A stretch of 6,874 bases of DNA from Candidatus Omnitrophota bacterium (lineage in GTDB: Bacteria; Hinthialibacterota; Hinthialibacteria; Hinthialibacterales; JAKPRU01), in assembly GCA_029557025.1 (NCBI GenBank), contig JAKPRU010000817.1, positions 1 through 6,874 on the forward strand. Reading direction: 5' to 3'. Shown here in pieces: positions 1 through 5,054 of this stretch. Below the pieces are notes generated by a model. That model made no database searches. It had not been told where the DNA came from and saw only the letters and a list, made by a program, of their open reading frames with translations. The stretch's first letter is position 1. Each line of letters starts with the position of its first letter. The position numbers were made by a program, and so were the translations under genes.

Positions 1-352
1 ATCCGCCGTCCGGAACCGCAGAACCCTCCGCCGTCGTGCGGGTCGGGAACTTGAACCGTTTCACCTGCGCGTTGCGGAACTTCACGGTCCATAAAATGGA
101 ATCTGTGCCCCGCATCGGGGTCACCACGGCACCCATCGGGACAAAATCCGCATACCCCCGGACTTCGATCGCCTGCGTCGGACACATCTTCACGCAATTG
201 TAGCATTCCCAGCACATCTCCGGCTCACTGTTGTAAGCCTTCATACCGGACTTGTCCAGAACCATCAGGTCATTCGGACAGATATGCCGACACGCTGTCT
301 TGTCCAGTCCCTTGCAGCCATCGCACTTTTCTACAATAACATAACTTGGCAT
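1..352 (-). CDS. aprB: Adenylylsulfate (APS) reductase, beta subunit, partial
   Basis: This is the iron-sulfur subunit of dissimilatory APS reductase. In the cytoplasm it passes electrons to the FAD-bearing AprA for APS to AMP plus sulfite, or the reverse. The visible 117 codons hold two [4Fe-4S] ligand sets: C10, C13, C21 and C25 with an enlarged spacing typical of AprB (CDGCKGLDKTAC), then C47, C50, C53 and C57 (CWECYNCVKMCP). W48 sits in the second set, where family members carry a conserved Trp near the electron path. Further AprB hallmarks are VRGYADFVPMGA, TPMRGTDSI and KFRN. Known family members have about 150-165 residues, so the C-terminal tail that wraps AprA is missing only because the window ends. 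The ATG start gives the usual MPSYV/MPTFV N-terminus and has AGAAGG just upstream; the frame stays open further upstream but without conservation. aprA is expected next, to the left. The frame is intact. Confidence 0.95.
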   Translation of the reverse strand, partial: MPSYVIVEKCDGCKGLDKTACRHICPNDLMVLDKSGMKAYNSEPEMCWECYNCVKMCPTQAIEVRGYADFVPMGAVVTPMRGTDSILWTVKFRNAQVKRFKFPTRTTAEGSAVPDGG

Positions 353-467
353 AGCCTTCTTCACCTTGTGCGTTAGCGTCTTGGCCGCGGAAAGCCGATT
401 CCGACAATAATTCTCCGCGAATATCAGTATATACGTCTCACCTCTCCCCCGGTCCTTGCCTCTTCTG

Positions 468-575
468 TCAGGATTGTACAAGGACCACTGCAATGAGAAT
501 TGGTATTCTCTTTTTATCACACAAGCCCGTCAAGATATCCCAAGCCGGTGAATCCTTCTCGAATACTCCTTCCAT
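468..575 (-). CDS. Candidate 35-residue small protein, unknown
   Basis: This is an ATG-to-TGA reading frame of 35 codons upstream of aprB on the same strand. What supports it is an exact AAGGAG ribosome binding site at 584-589, 8 bases from the ATG. The product starts acidic (MEGVFEKDSPAWDIL), has a central CDKKR patch and ends hydrophobic (IPILIAVVLVQS), which is too short for a normal membrane span. An in-frame ATG further upstream (624-626) would give 52 residues but lacks a comparable ribosome binding site. I recognise no family. The stop is 115 bases before aprB, so it could be a leader gene of the apr operon, a free-standing small protein, or chance. Confidence is low because the frame is so short. 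Confidence 0.25.
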   Translation of the reverse strand: MEGVFEKDSPAWDILTGLCDKKRIPILIAVVLVQS

Positions 576-619
576 TTCTTGTACTCCTTGTTTCTTTCCG
601 ATGAATCGATTACCGCAAA

Positions 620-853
620 TACTCATGCGACCGTCAAAGAGGCCTGTCGCGCACCTCCTTCTCCACTGTCACACTGATGCGGTTTTACCGACGATATGCT
701 GATCGGCTTTCTATGCGGGTGCGGCATTCCGTCGCGCCGAAAGTCTACCTGATAGTGGACAGCCGACCCGTCTATCTTTCGCAGACCGTGGACAACGGAA
801 TGAGCTTGGGTCCACATGCTGGCAGAGGGGTCGGAATTCCCGGTCCGGCATGA
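620..853 (+). pseudogene. Remnant resembling an IS630-type transposase
   Basis: One plus-strand frame stays open over this span and contains APKVYLIVDSRPVYLSQTV. This resembles the block around the second catalytic Asp of IS630/DDE-superfamily transposases, usually written KVFLIVDxHPVHxSKxV. The preceding residues (MRFYRRYADRL) could match the helix with FLKRL that comes before it in the family. The His that normally follows the Asp is replaced by Arg/Tyr, the frame ends soon after at TGA 851-853, and I find neither the downstream PYSPELNPDE block nor the N-terminal DNA-binding half. No terminal inverted repeats were seen. The reading is a decayed fragment of perhaps 70 codons. Chance resemblance is a real alternative, since the call rests on one motif. 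Confidence 0.35.
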
Positions 854-856
854 TAG
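840..856 (+). repeat. Copy 1 of CCGGTC(C)GGCATGATAG repeat
   Basis: This 17-base stretch matches 2834-2849 except for one extra C. It ends 43 bases before the STAS start codon; the second copy ends 46 bases before the start of the Gfo/Idh/MocA remnant. The similar spacing suggests a shared promoter or regulator site, but two copies are little evidence. Confidence 0.3.
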
Positions 857-899
857 GATTGTTCGTCATGCAATACCATTGAAAGGATATCGGGATCTG

Positions 900-1265
900 A
901 TGGCGATCCACACTTCGGAAAAAGGCAATACCCGGATCATTCTCCTGGAAGAGGAAATCGGGATGCGCGATTCGCTTGAATTCGCACGAGAGATGAAAAC
1001 CTGCGCCGCCGGGCCATGGAAAATCCTTGTCGTGGCGCTGAAATGCACGGCGATCAACAGTCACTGCCTGGGAACGCTGCTGGCAACCTATAACACGATC
1101 CACCCCGAAGGCCGGACACTCCGCCTGGTGGCCAACGATGCGGCTATTGTGAAATCACTTGCCGCGTTTCGAATTGTGCCCATGGTCCCGCTGTTCGATA
1201 CCGTGGAAAATGCCACCGCCGAAAAAGATCAGACCGCAGGTTCGACACCCAAAAAAACAAAATAA
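900..1265 (+). CDS. STAS-domain protein, anti-sigma factor antagonist-like
   Basis: This 121-residue protein is essentially one STAS domain, the SpoIIAA-like fold used in partner-switching control of sigma factors and in other signalling. The fold's pattern is visible: a first strand pair (TRIILLEEEIGMRDS), a core strand KILVVALKCTAINS, a helix LGTLLATYNTI, a strand RTLRLVAND and a C-terminal helix region ending FDTVENATA. In SpoIIAA the phosphorylated Ser lies in DSSG. Here the matching segment is NSHC: S54 keeps the Ser position, but the preceding Asp is Asn and the Ser-Gly after it is His-Cys, so phospho-control may differ. The C-terminal tail is Lys-rich (PKKTK). I chose the ATG at 900 over an in-frame ATG at 816 because it begins exactly where STAS homology should; AAGGA at 883-887 is a slightly distant ribosome binding site. 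No kinase or phosphatase partner lies in the window. Confidence 0.75.
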   Translation: MAIHTSEKGNTRIILLEEEIGMRDSLEFAREMKTCAAGPWKILVVALKCTAINSHCLGTLLATYNTIHPEGRTLRLVANDAAIVKSLAAFRIVPMVPLFDTVENATAEKDQTAGSTPKKTK

Positions 1266-1295
1266 CCACCGCCCGGGATTACACTTGGGAGGCGG
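1251..1295 (-). terminator. Probable Rho-independent terminator of the fucosidase gene
   Basis: Read on the minus strand, CCGCCT pairs with GGGCGG (6 pairs including one G-U, loop of about 15 bases, 1269-1295). After a short spacer comes a T-rich tract with a run of seven T (1251-1265). It lies about 70 bases beyond the fucosidase stop, and its T tract overlaps the Lys-rich 3' end of the converging STAS gene. A second small hairpin, GTCCG/CGGAC at 1342-1358, sits immediately after the fucosidase stop without a T tract. In the plus direction the hairpin has no T run, so it would serve the STAS gene only weakly. Confidence 0.5.
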
Positions 1296-1362
1296 AATCA
1301 GGCGAATCCGATCCGCATAGTCCTTCACGCAGTTGTCCACCGTCCGCAAAACACGGACAGGG

Positions 1363-2715
1363 TTATTTCACCCCATCCAGCCGAAATGTGTAGGCATGAA
1401 GACAGGGAATTTCCTCCACCGACAGGAAAGGAACCTCGATTTCCATCTTCCCATTCTCATCGGTCCACGATAAGTTTTGCGAATATCCCAGCAGGGAGAC
1501 CGTGGTATTCTTATTGAACTTCGGAGTCTCCAGGACCAGCGATTTTCCGGGCCATTTCAGACAGATTGCGTAGACCGTGTCCCCTTTTTGCGTGTAGCGG
1601 ACCGATTCGCCTTCGCTTGTTACACGCCATCGTCGCGTTCCGTAAATTGCCTCTCCATTGACGGCGAGCCATTCCCCGATCTGGATCAGACGTTCTTCCA
1701 TAATTACCGGAATGCGGCCGTCCCCGGTCGGCCCGATATCGAGTAAGAGGTTTCCGCCGTTACACACCGTTTGGATCAATACATGAATCAATTCGGCCGC
1801 GCTTTTGTACTCCGCAAAATCCTCATTCCGATTCAGGCCGAACGAGGCCCCCATCCCCCGGCATTCTTCCCAGCTGTGATGGTAGCCGGTAACCGTTTCA
1901 TCGCTATAGACCTTGGAGTATTCTGTTGTGTAGTAGCCGCCGTGCACACCGCGTGCATCTTTCCCCCAGCGGTCGTTGACGGCTACATACTCGCGGCAAG
2001 GGGACTCGTTAAACAGCCATGCAAGAAGTTCGGTGCTTCGCCAAACCTCGCTGGGATGCTCCCACTCACCGTCTCCCCAGAGAATGTCCGGTTGGTAACG
2101 TTCCACCAGATCCTTTACTTGCGGAAGCATGTGTTGCTCGACATAGCGCGGAAGATCCTGCTTGTAAAGCGGGTGATACCACTCATACAGGGAATAGTAG
2201 AATCCCATGCGGAGACCTTCCTCCCGCACGGCTTTGACTAAGTCCCCTGCCAAGTCCCGATGCGGGCCGGTATCCACGCTGTTCCAGTTCCAACTTTCGG
2301 CGCTCGGCCAGAGGCAATATCCGTCGTGATGTTTCGATGTCAGCACGATATATTTAGCGCCGGATTTCCGGAAAATTACGGCCCATTGCGCCGGATCATA
2401 GAGCTCCGCCTTGAACTGCGACGCAAAGTCCTGGTATTGAAAATCGTTGCCGTACACGCGCGTATGAAATTCCACCGTCTCTTTTGAGTGGGTCATATCA
2501 TGCCAATACCATTCCGCATACCGTCCCTTGGCGCTCCACGCGGGCACGGAATAGACACCCCAATGGATAAAAATCCCGAACTTGGCATCCTCAAACCAGG
2601 GCGGTGTCGGACGGCTGTCGATGGATTCCCAGTTGGCCTCGTATTTCTGCGCGGAGGCCGTCATGGGAGGCGCGAGGCACGGAATAGCGAGAGAGAGGAG
2701 CAGAACGTTTCTCAT
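1363..2715 (-). CDS. Secreted alpha-L-fucosidase, glycoside hydrolase family 29
   Basis: This retaining exo-glycosidase cuts terminal L-fucose from glycans outside the cytoplasm. Residues 1-22 are a Sec signal peptide (MRNVLLLSLAIP..., likely cut after ASA). The (beta/alpha)8 catalytic domain runs from about 35 to 360 and a beta-sandwich domain from about 365 to 450. Active-site marks are HWG at H51, AEWY at E68, KHHDG at H129/H130, and ILWGDGEW, in which D215 is the expected nucleophile. NDRWG and GNLLLDIGP are further GH29 blocks, and the overall pattern is close to human FUCA1, which suggests the broad-specificity GH29-A branch. The acid/base residue is less certain; E283/E284 or E298 are candidates. 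The 450-residue length is normal. The frame is open another 150 codons upstream, but the signal peptide and AGGAGA 8 bases before this ATG fix the start. The substrate could be fucoidan, host glycan or plant glycan. Confidence 0.95.
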   Translation of the reverse strand: MRNVLLLSLAIPCLAPPMTASAQKYEANWESIDSRPTPPWFEDAKFGIFIHWGVYSVPAWSAKGRYAEWYWHDMTHSKETVEFHTRVYGNDFQYQDFASQFKAELYDPAQWAVIFRKSGAKYIVLTSKHHDGYCLWPSAESWNWNSVDTGPHRDLAGDLVKAVREEGLRMGFYYSLYEWYHPLYKQDLPRYVEQHMLPQVKDLVERYQPDILWGDGEWEHPSEVWRSTELLAWLFNESPCREYVAVNDRWGKDARGVHGGYYTTEYSKVYSDETVTGYHHSWEECRGMGASFGLNRNEDFAEYKSAAELIHVLIQTVCNGGNLLLDIGPTGDGRIPVIMEERLIQIGEWLAVNGEAIYGTRRWRVTSEGESVRYTQKGDTVYAICLKWPGKSLVLETPKFNKNTTVSLLGYSQNLSWTDENGKMEIEVPFLSVEEIPCLHAYTFRLDGVK

Positions 2716-2742
2716 TGCGGAATCTCCTGGAATATATGTCCT

Positions 2743-2752
2743 GTCAATTGTA
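2743..2752 (-). promoter_or_regulatory. Candidate -10 element of the fucosidase with TTGAC/GTCAA motif
   Basis: On the minus strand TACAAT (5 of 6 matches to TATAAT, 2747-2752) lies about 31 bases before the fucosidase start, giving a leader of about 25 bases. The -35 is weak: TTGGGT at a short 15-base spacing is the best seen. The -10 overlaps the 9-mer GTCAATTGT (plus-strand reading, 2743-2751), which recurs in front of the divergent symporter gene. Confidence 0.3.
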
Positions 2753-2833
2753 ATCACGGAATGGCGAACCCAATCCGAAGTCGCCACCATACACAATCTG
2801 CAAATAGTATCATAGGATTCGCCCAATATGAAA

Positions 2834-2849
2834 CCGGTCGGCATGATAG
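2834..2849 (+). repeat. Copy 2 of CCGGTC(C)GGCATGATAG repeat
   Basis: This 16-base partner of the element at 840-856 differs by one missing C. It sits in the divergent region, 46 bases before the ATG of the Gfo/Idh/MocA remnant. Its function is unknown. Confidence 0.3.
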
Positions 2850-2895
2850 TTCCTGATATTTTGAGTTTCTTGCCGGCAACGGAAAGGATGACATC

Positions 2896-3177
2896 ATGAT
2901 TCCGGAAAACACCCATCGCCGAACCCTCTTGACTGCGGCGGCAGGCGTTTTTGCTGCCGACGACCGCATCTGTATCGGTGTGATCGGGGGCGCCGGCAGA
3001 GGCAACAGCCTGTGCCGGGATATCGCGAAAAATCAAAACGAAGTCCGAACCCGGCCGCGAAGCCACGTCCCGCGTCCACAGGCTGCCGACCGGAAAAAAC
3101 AGTCTCATGCTTTGACCGAGACCAACAGTCAATCCGCCGGTCAATTGTGCTATCGTATCGAACAAATCTTACCCTGA
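2896..3177 (+). pseudogene. Gfo/Idh/MocA-type oxidoreductase, N-terminal remnant
   Basis: The first 45-50 codons look like the start of an exported Gfo/Idh/MocA NAD(P)-dependent oxidoreductase of the kind common in PVC bacteria. There is a twin-arginine signal (HRRTLLTAAAG), then DRICIGVIGGAGRG with the Rossmann glycine pattern, then SLCRDIAKNQNEV. A possible ribosome binding site, AAAGGA, lies about 8 bases before the ATG. After about residue 50 the expected CDP/D..R strand and helix pattern is lost, and the frame ends at TGA after 93 codons, whereas family members have 350-450. The substrate-binding half is absent. The hydrophobic part of the signal is also unusually short, so the start may itself be damaged. 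The reading is a large internal deletion that left only the 5' end, with the symporter gene following 16 bases later. It is very unlikely to be an active enzyme. Confidence 0.6.
3112..3156 (+). promoter_or_regulatory. Candidate promoter/operator of the plus-strand symporter
   Basis: An extended -10 (TGC-TATCGT, 3148-3156) ends 37 bases before the symporter ATG. Upstream are three copies of the half-site TTGAC/GTCAA: TTGAC at 3112-3116, GTCAA at 3128-3132 and GTCAA at 3140-3144. The last two are a 12-base-spaced direct repeat, and the first is inverted relative to them. GTCAATTGT at 3140-3148 also occurs at 2743-2751 before the fucosidase. The arrangement suggests a shared regulator site, but the region overlaps the decayed gene and the motifs are short. 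Confidence 0.3.
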
Positions 3178-3193
3178 CACGGAGAATCGATAG

Positions 3194-4735
3194 ATGAATG
3201 AATTCTTTCTGACCAATTTCAGCATACAGGACTGGCTGATTGTTGCGATCTACCTGGTTGGTGTAGCCTTGGCCGGTGTACTGGCCCACCGCTATATCAG
3301 TAATGTTTCCGATTACATGGTGGGCGGACGGGGATCCGGCACAGCCTTGAATATCGCAAATTATATCGCCACCGGCCTGTGCCTGGTGACCATCATGTAC
3401 GCCTCGATTGAATCGTTCCGCAAGGGATTTTCGTATATGATGATCGGGCTTCTTTGTGTGCCCGTAGGGCTTTTTGTCGGCATCACAGGCTTTGTAGTTC
3501 GCCCGTTGCGATCTCTTCAGCTGTTGACCATCCCGGAATTTTTTGAGAAACGTTTCGATAAACAGACCAGGGTTGTTGCCGGGGCGATTTGCGCCCTGGC
3601 GGGGATTCTGAATATGGGGCTTTTTCCGAAAATGGGAGCGACCTTTATCACCTATACCACAGGGCTTGGGGCAAGCGGCAACGCGGAAATAGTAAACTGG
3701 GTAACTTCGCTGATGATTGTGCTCGTGCTGATTTACACGGCCATGGGGGGGATGGTATCCGTGATCGTTACCGATTTTATTCAGTTTCTCATCCTGGGGA
3801 TTGGGATGGGATTGGGAATGCTTGTCTGCCTGACACACCCGGATTTGGGATGGACCCGGATCATTACTGCGTTGAGCGAGCATCGGGGGGAAATGGCATT
3901 CAACCCATTTCACCCCGATTCGTATGGTTGGCTTTATATGGCCTGGATGGCCGTGGTAACCGTGGGAGCAACGGTCTGTTGGGGGCCGGAGGCAAGCCGT
4001 GCGCTGACCACAAAGGACGAGACAACTACAACACGCACATTCCTTTACTCGGCCCCGTCGGCGCTGGCCCGCACGGGCATTCCGGCCTTCTGGGCAATTG
4101 CCGCTTTCTGTTTTTATTCCCAGCATGAGGAAATGGCGCGGTACTTCTTCCCGCAAGGGCTTTCGGGAAACCCGATCCACGCGGAGCAGGCCATGCCGTT
4201 ATTTATGGGTAAGATCGTGCCTGTGGGCCTTTTGGGAGTGTTGACGGCCGGCATGATGGCCGCGTTCATGTCTACACACAGCAGTTATTTTCTTTGTTGG
4301 TCATCGGTCATTGTCCGAGATGTCATCGGACCGCTTCGAAGGCGCCCGTTGTCCGATAAAGCCCAGATCCTTATTACACGCTTCAATATTACCTGGATCG
4401 CGATCTTTCTCCTGGTATGGGGAATCTGGTACAAACTCCCCGACAGTGTGTGGACCTACATGGCGGTTACCGGGAATATCTATTTGAGCGGTTCCGCGAC
4501 GATTCTCATCGGCGGAATCTATTGGAAACGCGCGTCGAAGGCAGGGGCGCTGGCAGCCCTCGGCGCGGGGCTTCTCTCGATCGCCGGTGTGTTTCTTGAA
4601 CCGATTCAACGAGTCTTTCCGTGGCTGTCCACTGAACTGCTCGGCCTGGGGAATTACGCCCTCTGTGCCCTGTTGTTCATCGTCGTCTCCCTTCTTTTTC
4701 CGGACCGAAAACAATCCGAGTTACAGGAGAATTAG
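3194..4735 (+). CDS. Sodium:solute symporter (SSS family), substrate unknown
   Basis: This inner-membrane carrier of 513 residues has about 13 predicted membrane spans and should couple solute uptake to the sodium gradient. Family marks are TIPEFFEKRF (112-121), the YTAMGGMVSVIVTDFIQF block (181-198) typical of span 5-6 in SSS proteins, and AAFMSTHSSY (356-365), where S360/T361 fall at the sodium-site position of span 8. The sugar-binding residues of SGLT proteins are not present in this protein, and GPEASRAL replaces the SGLT WCTDQ..VQR block, so it belongs to another branch and I cannot read the substrate. The start is well set by GGAGA at 3181-3185. A small membrane protein gene begins 2 bases after its stop, so the two are almost surely co-translated. 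It starts just after the Gfo/Idh/MocA remnant and diverges from the fucosidase, hinting at sugar or sugar-acid uptake; that is inference. Confidence 0.9.
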   Translation: MNEFFLTNFSIQDWLIVAIYLVGVALAGVLAHRYISNVSDYMVGGRGSGTALNIANYIATGLCLVTIMYASIESFRKGFSYMMIGLLCVPVGLFVGITGFVVRPLRSLQLLTIPEFFEKRFDKQTRVVAGAICALAGILNMGLFPKMGATFITYTTGLGASGNAEIVNWVTSLMIVLVLIYTAMGGMVSVIVTDFIQFLILGIGMGLGMLVCLTHPDLGWTRIITALSEHRGEMAFNPFHPDSYGWLYMAWMAVVTVGATVCWGPEASRALTTKDETTTTRTFLYSAPSALARTGIPAFWAIAAFCFYSQHEEMARYFFPQGLSGNPIHAEQAMPLFMGKIVPVGLLGVLTAGMMAAFMSTHSSYFLCWSSVIVRDVIGPLRRRPLSDKAQILITRFNITWIAIFLLVWGIWYKLPDSVWTYMAVTGNIYLSGSATILIGGIYWKRASKAGALAALGAGLLSIAGVFLEPIQRVFPWLSTELLGLGNYALCALLFIVVSLLFPDRKQSELQEN

Positions 4736-4737
4736 CC

Positions 4738-4938
4738 GTGAAGTATTGGATCATCTTTTGGACAGTAACGTTTTTCCTCAGTCTGGGCATATTTTACCTC
4801 ACGGTCCTTTTGATTATCCCGTTCGGCATCCGCGATCTCTGGTGGCTGTTCAAACTATTGAATGACAGAAAAGCGGCTGCTGAAACGAAAGAGCCGAAAC
4901 AAAGCGATTCCCCGATCAACCAGGACAACGGACAGTAA
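4738..4938 (+). CDS. Small membrane protein paired with the SSS symporter
   Basis: This 66-residue protein has one strongly hydrophobic span (about 4-27, WIIFWTVTFFLSLGIFYLTV), an aromatic interface segment (RDLWWLFKLL, 32-41) and a charged, probably cytoplasmic tail (DRKAAAETKEPKQSD...). The start is GTG with AGGAGA at 4725-4730, 7 bases upstream and inside the last codons of the symporter, a layout typical of translational coupling. Several SSS carriers are known to be encoded with tiny membrane proteins (for example YhdT beside PanF and DUF4212-type subunits); this one has the same position, but I cannot assign it to a named family. It probably stabilises or regulates the symporter. The coding call is well supported by the ribosome binding site, spacing and membrane pattern; the function is inferred only from position. 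Confidence 0.75.
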   Translation: MKYWIIFWTVTFFLSLGIFYLTVLLIIPFGIRDLWWLFKLLNDRKAAAETKEPKQSDSPINQDNGQ

Positions 4939-5002
4939 AACGAATAAGCACGGCAACGGCATGGGGGGTGGAATTCCGTTCGCGGCGAGGTCTCTTTCTG
5001 CC

Positions 5003-5039
5003 CCGCCGATTTGGCCGGGCATTCCATTCTCCCCGGCGG
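5003..5039. terminator. Possible bidirectional hairpin between convergent operons
   Basis: GCCGGG (5014-5019) can pair with CCCGGC (5032-5037) across a 12-base loop. CCGCCG (5003-5008) and CGGCGG (5034-5039) give an alternative, mutually exclusive stem. The 116-base gap sits between the stop codons of two converging genes, where a shared terminator is expected. Neither strand shows a T tract after the stem, so this is not a standard Rho-independent terminator. Confidence 0.3.
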
Positions 5040-5054
5040 ATGCGGCATGATCTC

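Larger units (their letters stand above)
353..899. other. Intergenic stretch without an intact conserved gene
   Basis: This stretch separates the divergently transcribed aprB and STAS genes. It holds the 35-codon candidate ORF and the transposase-like remnant listed separately. On the minus strand about 75 bases before the aprB start there is TATACT, a fair -10 element, but no convincing -35 at the right spacing, so no aprB promoter is called. Plus-strand frames longer than 60 codons here (for example 493-702) show no recognisable family or ribosome binding site. The length and the decayed coding sequence suggest an old insertion site. Confidence 0.6.

Noticed and set aside
493..702. 69-codon plus-strand open frame in the aprB-STAS gap
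   Set aside because: It has no ribosome binding site, no recognisable family and Pro/Cys/His-rich composition; treated as non-coding.
816..899. 28-codon N-terminal extension of the STAS protein
   Set aside because: It adds Arg/His-rich sequence before the conserved first strand of the domain; the ATG at 900 fits the family better, though the earlier start is not excluded.
711..1103. 130-codon minus-strand open frame opposite the STAS gene
   Set aside because: It is a shadow of the conserved STAS frame; no domain or start signal was seen.
2716..3165. 150-codon N-terminal extension of the fucosidase frame
   Set aside because: The open frame continues upstream, but the Sec signal peptide begins at the ATG 2713-2715 with a good ribosome binding site; the extension shows no family and overlaps the divergent control region.
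2894..4180. 428-codon minus-strand open frame
   Set aside because: It lies opposite the plus-strand symporter, has Arg/His/Pro/Gly-rich composition typical of an antisense shadow, and shows no domain.
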